From: an uncultured Oscillibacter sp.
GTDB taxonomy: Bacteria; Bacillota; Clostridia; Oscillospirales; Oscillospiraceae
DNA length: 48,097 nucleotides
NCBI RefSeq assembly: GCF_900546705.1
Contig: NZ_URDP01000014.1
Coordinates: 1-48,097, forward strand
Reading direction: 5' to 3'
The notes under the pieces were generated by a model, which had not been told where the DNA came from, ran no database searches, and saw nothing but the letters and a program-made list of their open reading frames with translations. Made by a program: the position numbers and the translations under genes. Shown here one piece after another: positions 41,683 to 48,097 of this stretch (position 1 is its first letter; each line of letters opens with the position of its first letter).

Positions 41683-42321
41683 TCACGACGCCTCCAGCGC
41701 CGCCGCCACATCGTCCAGAAATTCCGCCCACGCCTCTGGATGTTCTACATAGTACAGGGGGCAGAGCTTCCCCGTCACATCGTAGTGTCGGATCACGTCC
41801 TTTTCCGGGTCCAGGTGAAACTCCCTGCACAGCCAGGCCGTCAGCTCCACCGTGCGCTCATAGGTCACCTGGGAAAACTCCCCTGTCTCGTCCGGGTGGC
41901 ACACCTCAATGGACACCGTATCGTCATTGCGGCTGTTGGAGGCATAGGCCACTTCCGTCAAGGGCACGCAGGCGATGACCTCTCCCTCCAGTCCCACCAC
42001 AAAGTGGCTGGAAGCATAGGTCCCGTCGGTACCGGAGGCCAGGGAGGCAAAATAGTTCCGGTTGGCCTGCGCGGTGGTGCCGGGATTGCCCACATAGTGG
42101 ACCACCACGCCGTCGATTTTCTCCAGGGGCGTGCCGGGACGGGAGTAGGGATTGACGGGCAGATAGTCCTCCTGTACGTACTCCGGCAGGGGGACTCCCT
42201 CCCCCGGCAGTCCCCGGTTCGTCAGGAATAGCACCGCGGCCAGCACCGCAGCCGCGGCTGCCAGCCACAGCGGAGAAACCCGGCGGGTACGGCGGCGGCG
42301 TCTTGTCTGTACGGTGGTCAT
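41683..42321 (-). CDS. Membrane-anchored N-acetylmuramoyl-L-alanine amidase (Amidase_2)
   Basis: The 212-residue protein has a very basic N-terminus (QTRRRRRTRR), one membrane helix (about 17-34) and an extracellular amidase_2/PGRP fold. Zinc ligands and catalytic residues are His75 in VVHYVG, His179 in RHYDVTGKLCP and Cys187, with Lys185. It should cut the bond between MurNAc and the stem peptide. The start overlaps the ABC permease stop (ATGA), so it belongs to the GntR-ABC operon. Confidence 0.88.
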   Translation of the reverse strand: MTTVQTRRRRRTRRVSPLWLAAAAAVLAAVLFLTNRGLPGEGVPLPEYVQEDYLPVNPYSRPGTPLEKIDGVVVHYVGNPGTTAQANRNYFASLASGTDGTYASSHFVVGLEGEVIACVPLTEVAYASNSRNDDTVSIEVCHPDETGEFSQVTYERTVELTAWLCREFHLDPEKDVIRHYDVTGKLCPLYYVEHPEAWAEFLDDVAAALEAS

Positions 42322-44321
42322 GCCGTCAGCACCATGGCGCCTACGACGCTGGTGGTGGCAGACGGGTCTGCGGAGGGTTCCGCCTCCACCGTATGCTCCT
42401 CCGGCTCCAGGACCTGGGCCGTATCGATGATCCCGTCCTCCTCCGCTTCGTAGGCATCATACCGGTCCGGGTACATCTGACCGTTGGTCAGCAGGTCCTT
42501 CTCCGTCACCAGCGCCAGCTTCTCCAAGCAGGCCACGGTGTAGTTCATGCCCGAGTGCACCGTGATGGTAATCCAGTCGGTGTCGGTGCCGTTCTTCCCC
42601 TGGCGGGTAAAGCTCAGATCCAGGCTCATGGCGTAGTCGTCCCGGTCCGTATTTTTGAACCAGTCCGGATCGCCCCAGGCGCCCACGGCGGCATCCTGGG
42701 CCACGGCGTTCAGGATGGCTGTGGCCTCCCGGCTGCCCAGATCATAGCCCTGTCCCTGGGCCTCCACATACAGGCTGCCGCCGTCGGGTGTGAAGCCGTC
42801 GTCCAGATGCAGCCGCTTTTGCTTCATGGTCTGGCTGCGCACCAGGGCGTCCAGCTGGGCATCGTAGGTGCCGTCCTGGGCAATCCGTTCCCGGGTAAGC
42901 GTCAGGCGGTAAAATCGTTCCACCCGGATGCCGGAGCGGAGGGTGTAGTTCAGATTCAGGGCGTTGCCGTAGCTGACGTCACTGTCCTCGGGCCAGGGGC
43001 CGTCGGAGTCCATCTCTCTGATATATGCCTCGTCGGCCACAATGGTCTGGTGCAATTCCCGCACCTGCTGGATGAGGGTGTCGTCCTCACCGGGGGTCAG
43101 GGTATAGGTATTGCCGTCCACCTGCACCTCCAGCTGCCGCAGCTGGCTCAGCTCCGGTACCCGGCACTCCACGCCCAGTACATCCGTGTGCATGCCGATG
43201 CAGAAGGCGGCCGAGAGCACCACCACCGCGACGAGAGACTTCCAGCTGCCCCGGAATACCCGCAGCGACTTTGCCAGCAGCATGGACGCGGCGTAGTAGC
43301 CGATGATGCCGGCAATCACCAGGCACACGGTCATGGGCAACGCCTCGTAGGTGGAGCTGTAACTGTACTGAAAGCTGCGCCAGAACAGCTCGTAGAGCAG
43401 CAGTCCGCCCAGAGAGCCCACCAGCACCGTCACGCCCCAGCGGAACACCGGCCGCAGCCACCGCACGGCCATCACGTCCCCGGCGGACTCGCTGTGGCGG
43501 CGGCGGTAGGCCCCGTAGGCCAGCACCAGCAGCACCACGCCCACCAGGGCGTAGACGGCAATGAGCCATGCGTTTTCCAGCGTCACGGCAGAGAGCATCC
43601 GGTTGTACTCGCCGCTTTCCGCGGTGATGTCCACGTATTCAAGATTTGTGTTCAGATGGTGCACCAAGTACACCGTGGGGCTGAGAAACTCGGCCACGCC
43701 CGTATAGTCGGACGTGAAGCCGAACAAAAAGCCCTGGGCAAAGGAGGACACCAGAAAGTCCGCCAGCACCGCCAGAAAGTGCAGCAGGAAGTAAAGAACC
43801 GGCAGGGCGAAGATGTTGCCGGTGACGAAGGCCACGAAGGTGGCGCTGGCAAAGTAGAAAAAGCTCTCCCCCACCACCGCCAGGATAGTGATGCCCAGAC
43901 CCACCGGGTCAAGGGCGCGGGCGTACAGGGTCACCAGAACGCACAGTCCGCCGGTGACGGCGTAGGGAATGAGCATCATGGCCATGCCGGAGAGGAAATT
44001 GGTGAAAAACAGTCCCCGGCGCTCTATGGGCAGCGTGTGCATGAGCCCCACACTGCGGGCATTATAGAGATAGCTCCACACGGTCATGGCGCACAGCACC
44101 GCGTAGCAAAGGGTCAGGGCCGGCAGCACCCAGGACACCGTCGCGTAATAGACTCCGGTCATCTCCAGGGGAGCAATGGCGGTATGCTTGCGCACCAGCT
44201 GCAAAAAAAGCGCCAGAGGGAACAGGGCTCCCACAAAGGACGCAAGGCCCCACAGCGGCCAGAACCGGCTCAGGTTCTTGCGAAAGAGGGTGCCGTTAAA
44301 GCACGATGTCCTTGACTGCAT
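42318..44321 (-). CDS. ABC transporter permease with large C-terminal extracytoplasmic part
   Basis: The 667-residue protein has multiple membrane helices in the first 400 residues, starting MQSRTSCFNGTLFRKNLSRF. A soluble region of about 260 residues follows (about 410-660). This is the layout of Bacillota ABC-2 type permeases that I associate with the DUF6449 label. The ATG at 44321 follows GGGAGG by eight bases; a GTG at 44330 is the only nearby alternative. It overlaps the ATPase gene by 26 bases and the amidase by four. Substrate unknown. Confidence 0.82.
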   Translation of the reverse strand: MQSRTSCFNGTLFRKNLSRFWPLWGLASFVGALFPLALFLQLVRKHTAIAPLEMTGVYYATVSWVLPALTLCYAVLCAMTVWSYLYNARSVGLMHTLPIERRGLFFTNFLSGMAMMLIPYAVTGGLCVLVTLYARALDPVGLGITILAVVGESFFYFASATFVAFVTGNIFALPVLYFLLHFLAVLADFLVSSFAQGFLFGFTSDYTGVAEFLSPTVYLVHHLNTNLEYVDITAESGEYNRMLSAVTLENAWLIAVYALVGVVLLVLAYGAYRRRHSESAGDVMAVRWLRPVFRWGVTVLVGSLGGLLLYELFWRSFQYSYSSTYEALPMTVCLVIAGIIGYYAASMLLAKSLRVFRGSWKSLVAVVVLSAAFCIGMHTDVLGVECRVPELSQLRQLEVQVDGNTYTLTPGEDDTLIQQVRELHQTIVADEAYIREMDSDGPWPEDSDVSYGNALNLNYTLRSGIRVERFYRLTLTRERIAQDGTYDAQLDALVRSQTMKQKRLHLDDGFTPDGGSLYVEAQGQGYDLGSREATAILNAVAQDAAVGAWGDPDWFKNTDRDDYAMSLDLSFTRQGKNGTDTDWITITVHSGMNYTVACLEKLALVTEKDLLTNGQMYPDRYDAYEAEEDGIIDTAQVLEPEEHTVEAEPSADPSATTSVVGAMVLTA

Positions 44322-45192
44322 AATCTGCACCTCCCAGCTCGTAAATGAAAATCTCCTCCAGCGTCAGCGGCACCGCGTCCACCAGCATGGGCTGGTAGGC
44401 CATGAGCCGCTCCGTGGCCTCCTGGGCGTTCATGCGCATGATGAGCGTATGCACCCGCCCCACGCGGGAGGCATGCAGCACCGGAAGTTCCGGCGGCACC
44501 GTATCCTGGCCGTCCCGGAATACCACCTGCATCTTGACCATGTTGTCCTGGAGCTGCTCCAGCGACCGCTCCAGCAGCACCTTGCCGTGGTCCATGATGC
44601 CCACGTGGTCACACACATCCTCCAGCTCCCGCAGGTTGTGGGACGAGACCAGCACCGTGGTGCCCCGCTCGGCCACGTCGCCCATGACCAGCGACCACAC
44701 CTGCCGCCGCATGACCGGATCCAGCCCGTCCACCGGCTCATCCAGAATGAGATACTCCGGCATACAGCAAAGGGCCAGCCAGAAGGCCACCTGCTTTTGC
44801 ATACCCTTGCTCAGGCGGCGGATCATCCGCTTTTCGTCAATGGAAAACACATCCTTGAGCTTTTCGTACCGCTCCATATTGAAATTGGGATAGAATCCAC
44901 GGTAAAAGCGCATCATATCCCGAACGGTGGCCTGGAGAAAATAGTACCAGTCGTCGGGGATGGCAGCCACCCGGGCCTTGAGCGCCGCATTTTCCCAGAT
45001 GTCCTCCCCGCCCATGGAGATGGTACCGCCGTCCTGGCGGTAAATCCCCGTCAGATGGCGGATCAGGGTGGACTTGCCTGCGCCGTTGGGCCCCACCAGA
45101 CCGTACACGCTGCCGGTGGGAATGGTTAGGGTGGCTCCGTCCAGCGCGGCAAAGCCGTCAAACCGCTTGACGAGTTCCTTCACTTCAATCAT
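44296..45192 (-). CDS. ABC transporter ATP-binding protein (YtrB-like)
   Basis: The 298-residue protein has Walker A GPNGAGKST, signature RLSKGMQKQ, Walker B YLILDEPVDGLD and the H-loop SSHNL. It pairs with the permease that follows. The ATG overlaps the GntR stop by four bases. ABC systems led by a YtrA-type GntR protein often respond to wall-active antibiotics, but the transported compound is not evident. Confidence 0.92.
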   Translation of the reverse strand: MIEVKELVKRFDGFAALDGATLTIPTGSVYGLVGPNGAGKSTLIRHLTGIYRQDGGTISMGGEDIWENAALKARVAAIPDDWYYFLQATVRDMMRFYRGFYPNFNMERYEKLKDVFSIDEKRMIRRLSKGMQKQVAFWLALCCMPEYLILDEPVDGLDPVMRRQVWSLVMGDVAERGTTVLVSSHNLRELEDVCDHVGIMDHGKVLLERSLEQLQDNMVKMQVVFRDGQDTVPPELPVLHASRVGRVHTLIMRMNAQEATERLMAYQPMLVDAVPLTLEEIFIYELGGADYAVKDIVL

Positions 45193-45551
45193 TTCCCGTA
45201 CGCCTCCTTTACCAATGCCCCCAGCTCCTCCGCTGTGACGCCCAGATATCGTAGCTCCGCCAGCAGCTCCCGCAGCTGGCGCTCCAGCTCCTCCCGGCGG
45301 CCGTCCTCCGCTCCGGCACTGCCGGAGGCGAAACTGCCCTTGCCCGGGACGGAGTAAATGTAGCCCTCACCCTCCAGTTCGTTATACGCCCGCTGGATAG
45401 TATTTGGGTTGATGGCAAGCTGCGCCGCCAGCGCCCGCACCGACGGCAGCTTCTCATCCGGGCCGATGCCGCCGGTGACGATCAGCTTTCGCAGTCCGTC
45501 CTTGATCTGCTCATAAATGGGTCGGGAATCCCGATAGTTCAGGCTGATCAT
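45189..45551 (-). CDS. GntR-family regulator, YtrA type
   Basis: The 120-residue protein has the GntR winged helix (about 8-75; LPSVRALAAQLAINPNTIQR, then YNELEGEGYIYSVPGKGSF) and only a short helical C-terminus, as in the YtrA subfamily. It heads the ABC-amidase operon and an 18-base palindrome lies over its own promoter, so it is expected to repress the operon. Confidence 0.94.
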   Translation of the reverse strand: MISLNYRDSRPIYEQIKDGLRKLIVTGGIGPDEKLPSVRALAAQLAINPNTIQRAYNELEGEGYIYSVPGKGSFASGSAGAEDGRREELERQLRELLAELRYLGVTAEELGALVKEAYGK

Positions 45552-45593
45552 CCTATCACCCTCCCTTCCGCGGCGGGTCCCGGCCGCCGCGAC

Positions 45594-45649
45594 AACTGTA
45601 TTAACTGTTCTAGTACAGTTAGGATACTACCCAAACATGCGGTTGTCAA
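45594..45649 (-). promoter_or_regulatory. Promoter and operator of the GntR-ABC-amidase operon
   Basis: On the minus strand a perfect TTGACA (45649-45644), 17 bases, TATCCT (45626-45621). Directly downstream is AACTGTTCTAGTACAGTT (45603-45620, plus strand), a near-perfect 18-base palindrome, then an extra half-site AACTGT (45594-45599). The placement over the start region fits repression by the GntR protein. Confidence 0.8.
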
Positions 45650-45713
45650 TCCCCCTTTTGCCCATTGGACGTCTTATTATTTAAAAAAGTATCCGAAAAG
45701 TACGGATTTCCTC

Positions 45714-45742
45714 TTTACAACCGCTTCCGGCTGTGGTATGCT
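45714..45742 (+). promoter_or_regulatory. Promoter of rpsO
   Basis: TTTACA (45714-45719), a 17-base spacer and TATGCT (45737-45742). A leader of about 100 bases follows, long enough for S15 autoregulation as known in other bacteria, but no specific S15 site was recognised. Confidence 0.7.
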
Positions 45743-45852
45743 CTCAAAGAACGCCAATGTCGGCGTATCATGCCCCGGCGCTTCGTTTTGCGGACTTTCA
45801 CCGGCCCAAAGCGCAGTATCGTGGGGAATATTCAGAAAGGTGGAACTTAACC

Positions 45853-46119
45853 ATGCTTCGTAAGGAACAGAAGACCGCTATCATCGATGCCAACCGCACT
45901 CATCCCACGGACACCGGCTCTCCCGAGGTCCAGATCGCCATTCTCACCGAGCGCATCAACGTGCTCACCGAGCATATGCGCGCCAATCCTCAGGACAAGC
46001 ACTCCAACCGGGGCCTGCTGAAGATGGTCGGTAAGCGGCGCAGCCTGCTGGACTACCTGCAGAAGAAGGACATCGAGCGTTACCGCGCCCTGATTGCCAA
46101 GCTGGGCATCCGTAAGTAA
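45853..46119 (+). CDS. rpsO: 30S ribosomal protein S15
   Basis: The 88-residue protein is of standard length, with MLRKEQKTAIIDANRTHPTD, TGSPEVQIAILTERI, NLT-type helix TEHMRANPQDKHSNRGLL and the end YRALIAKLGIRK. It binds 16S rRNA and helps assemble the platform of the small subunit. The order rpsO-pnp is conserved in many bacteria. Confidence 0.97.
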   Translation: MLRKEQKTAIIDANRTHPTDTGSPEVQIAILTERINVLTEHMRANPQDKHSNRGLLKMVGKRRSLLDYLQKKDIERYRALIAKLGIRK

Positions 46120-46129
46120 GTTTGAAACA

Positions 46130-46161
46130 GGGTGGTGTAGACTTCTGCACCACCCTTCTTT
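46130..46161 (+). terminator. Terminator after rpsO
   Basis: The stem GGGTGGTG / CACCACCC (46130-46137 with 46148-46155) with a 10-base loop is followed by TTCTTT. It is moderate, so some read-through to pnp is plausible. Confidence 0.7.
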
Positions 46162-46178
46162 CACATTTTCCACCGGCG

Positions 46179-46274
46179 CCATGAGAGCCTCTCAAGCCTT
46201 TAGCAGTTGAAAAAACGCCCTTTTTCTTCCCGGGCAGGACGCTTTTTCAAGTGCTAAATGGTTGGCTCCCATGG
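46179..46274 (+). promoter_or_regulatory. Long leader hairpin upstream of pnp
   Basis: The inner arms 46199-46217 and 46240-46258 pair over 19 positions with two mismatches (TTTAGCA and TTGAAAAA against TTTTTCAA and TGCTAAA). Outer arms 46179-46189 and 46264-46274 (CCATGAGAGCC with GGCTCCCATGG) pair over 11 positions with one mismatch. The whole fold is about 96 bases and ends about 15 bases before the pnp ribosome site (AAGGAG, 46291). Its size and place resemble the RNase III-cut leader hairpin that lets PNPase control its own mRNA in E. coli; that role here is inference. Confidence 0.6.
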
Positions 46275-46302
46275 ATGAAATCCAAACGAAAAGGAGATTG
46301 TT

Positions 46303-48097
46303 ATGTCAACCATTATTACCAAGAGACAGTTCCCCGGCTACCACAAGTACGAGATGGAACTGGCCGGCCGCCCCCTGTTCATGGAGGTGGGCAAGATGGC
46401 CGAGCTGGCCAACGCCGCCGTTATGGTGGGCTACGGCGACACCCGGGTGCTCTGCTGCGCCACCGCCGCCCCCCGTCCCCGGGACGGCATTGACTTCTTC
46501 CCCCTGAGCGTGGACTTTGAGGAAAAGCTCTACGCCGTGGGCCGCATCCCCGGCTCCTTCAACCGCCGGGAAGGCCGTCCCGGTGAGAAGGGAATCCTCA
46601 CCAGCCGCGTCATCGACCGGCCCATCCGTCCCCTGTTCCCCTATGACTTCCGCAACGACGTGTCCATTATGTGCACCGTCATGAGCGTGGACCACGACTG
46701 CTCTCCCGAGATCGCCGCCCTCATCGGCACTTCCGCCGCCCTGGCCATCTCCGACATCCCCTGGAACGGCCCCGTGGGTGCCCTGAAGGTAGGCCTGGTG
46801 GACGGCAAGCTGGTGTTCAACCCCACCAGTGAGCAGCGCAAGGTCAGCGATCTGGACGTGACCGTGGTCTCCACCCACAAGAAGGTGGTCATGATCGAGG
46901 CCGGCGCCAACGAGGTGCCCAACGACGTCATGTTTGAGGCCATCCGCTCCGCCCATGAGGAAAACCAGAAGGTGATTGCTCTCATCGACCAGATGGTCGC
47001 CGAGGTGGGCAAGCCCAAGTTCGACTATCCCCATGCCGACTTCAACCAGGAGCTGTTCGACGATATTGTTGCCAACTTTATGGACGAGGCCAAGGCCGCC
47101 ATGGACACCGACGACAAGAACGTCCGCGAGGCCCGCTGGAACGCCATGATCGAAAAGTGGCATGAGAAGTATCTGGAGCAGTACCCCGACATGGACAAGT
47201 ACCTGGAGGAGTTCACCTACAAGTTCCAGAAGAAGATTGTCAAGCAGTGGCTGCTGGAAGGCCACCGCGTGGATGGCCGCGCCAAGAACGAGATCCGTCC
47301 CCTCAGCGCCGAGGTGGGCGTGCTGCCCCGGGCTCACGGCTCCGGCCTGTTCACCCGCGGCCAGACCCAGGTGCTCTCCGTGTGCACGCTGGACACCCTC
47401 TCCGCCTGCCAGAAGCTGGATACCATCTGGGAGGAGACGGAGAAGCGGTATATGCACCACTACAACTTCCCCGGCTACTCCGTGGGCGAGGCCAAGCCCG
47501 CCCGCTCCCCCGGCCGGCGTGAGATCGGCCACGGCGCTCTGGCAGAGCGGGCTCTGCTGCCCGTGCTGCCCTCCGTGGACGAGTTCCCCTACGCCATCCG
47601 CGTGGTCAGCGAGGTGCTCTCTTCCAACGGCTCCACCTCCCAGGGCTCCATCTGCGGCTCCACCCTGGCCCTCATGGACGCCGGCGTGCCCATCAAGGCC
47701 CCCGTGGCCGGCATCTCCTGCGGCCTGATTCAGGACGACGACGGCTCCTTCACCACCTTCATCGATATCCAGGGTGTGGAGGACTTCCACGGTGAGATGG
47801 ACTTCAAGGTGGGCGGCACCAAGAAGGGCATCACCGCCATCCAGATGGACCTGAAGAACGACGGATTGACCATGGAGATCATCAAGGAAGCTCTGGACAT
47901 CACCTACGACGCCCGGTGCGAGATCCTGGACCAGATTATGCTCCCCTGCATCTCTGAGCCCCGGAAGGAAGTGTCCAAGTACGCTCCCAAGATGCTGACC
48001 ATGCACATCGATCCCTCCAAGATCCGGGAGGTCATCGGCTCCGGCGGCAAGGTGATCCAGAAGATCGTGGCCGACACCGGCGCCAAGATCGACATCA
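46303..48097 (+). CDS. pnp: Polyribonucleotide nucleotidyltransferase, N-terminal 598 residues (cut by window edge)
   Basis: The frame opens at the ATG at 46303 after AAGGAGA and remains open to the right edge. It shows the first RNase PH domain (GRPLFMEVGKMAELANAAV, SFNRREGRPGEKGILTSR), the helical linker, and the second RNase PH domain (EVLSSNGSTSQGSICGS with the conserved phosphate-site serines, and GVEDFHGEMDFKV with the catalytic Asp). The start of the KH domain (IREVIGSGGKVIQKI) follows. The S1 domain lies outside. The enzyme degrades RNA phosphorolytically. No frameshift was seen. Confidence 0.97.
   Translation, partial: MSTIITKRQFPGYHKYEMELAGRPLFMEVGKMAELANAAVMVGYGDTRVLCCATAAPRPRDGIDFFPLSVDFEEKLYAVGRIPGSFNRREGRPGEKGILTSRVIDRPIRPLFPYDFRNDVSIMCTVMSVDHDCSPEIAALIGTSAALAISDIPWNGPVGALKVGLVDGKLVFNPTSEQRKVSDLDVTVVSTHKKVVMIEAGANEVPNDVMFEAIRSAHEENQKVIALIDQMVAEVGKPKFDYPHADFNQELFDDIVANFMDEAKAAMDTDDKNVREARWNAMIEKWHEKYLEQYPDMDKYLEEFTYKFQKKIVKQWLLEGHRVDGRAKNEIRPLSAEVGVLPRAHGSGLFTRGQTQVLSVCTLDTLSACQKLDTIWEETEKRYMHHYNFPGYSVGEAKPARSPGRREIGHGALAERALLPVLPSVDEFPYAIRVVSEVLSSNGSTSQGSICGSTLALMDAGVPIKAPVAGISCGLIQDDDGSFTTFIDIQGVEDFHGEMDFKVGGTKKGITAIQMDLKNDGLTMEIIKEALDITYDARCEILDQIMLPCISEPRKEVSKYAPKMLTMHIDPSKIREVIGSGGKVIQKIVADTGAKIDI

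Overview
The window looks like chromosomal core sequence from a GC-rich (roughly 60 %) gut-type Clostridia genome, most likely Oscillospiraceae (Flavonifractor / Lawsonibacter / Oscillibacter-like). This is inferred from the gene set: SepF and DivIVA division proteins, a class-specific miaB-mutS-mutL-miaA-hfq order, a T-box in front of ileS, a BMP-type nucleoside transporter, sigma-A style promoters and strong AGGAGG ribosome sites. No rRNA, tRNA, CRISPR array, insertion sequence or prophage was seen. Nearly all the DNA is coding, and most genes on the left half lie on the minus strand.

Layout. 1-2.4 kb: carA-carB (pyrimidine/arginine precursor; carB runs off the left edge). 2.6-4.9 kb: a multi-PAS protein with no output domain. 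4.9-5.2 kb: a terminator, a remnant of a second lepA 3' end and a string of seven small hairpins. 5.2-10.3 kb: lepA, then an XRE regulator / MBOAT acyltransferase / DHHW-like protein operon for acylation of an exported polymer. 10.4-14.8 kb: HAD phosphatase, divIVA, sepF, yggS, an HlyD-like protein and hfq. 14.9-24.2 kb: miaA, a small flavin reductase and a DUF6440-type protein, mutL (with the 3' tail of a second, diverged mutL behind it), two membrane proteins, mutS, miaB. 24.3-26.9 kb: an HPr-like protein lacking the phosphorylatable histidine, rluD, lspA, a GNAT acetyltransferase. 27.1-37.5 kb: a nucleoside uptake and breakdown region: purine nucleoside phosphorylase, MTA/SAH/adenosine deaminase-like amidohydrolase, a divergent DeoR regulator, an iron alcohol dehydrogenase, a BMP lipoprotein plus ATPase and two permeases, and a second phosphorylase. 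37.6-40.9 kb: ileS with its T-box leader. 40.9-41.6 kb: an XRE regulator flanked by two paralogous microproteins, with a tandem palindromic operator. 41.7-45.7 kb: a GntR / ABC ATPase / ABC permease / amidase operon. 45.7-48.1 kb: rpsO and pnp (pnp runs off the right edge), with a long leader hairpin before pnp.

How it fits together. The nucleoside region imports nucleosides (BMP + Nup-type ABC), deaminates adenosine-like compounds and splits them phosphorolytically. Three of its promoters share a TTTGTTG-N6-GTTG direct repeat, so the local DeoR protein may control all of it. The GntR operon resembles cell-envelope-stress ABC operons, with an amidase attached.

The most unusual signals are: (1) remnants of diverged lepA and mutL 3' ends directly behind intact copies, the mutL pair differing only at synonymous positions within the coding part; (2) the seven-hairpin array behind lepA; (3) the microprotein-XRE-microprotein module; (4) the shared direct repeats in the nucleoside region; (5) the approximately 96-nt leader hairpin in front of pnp.
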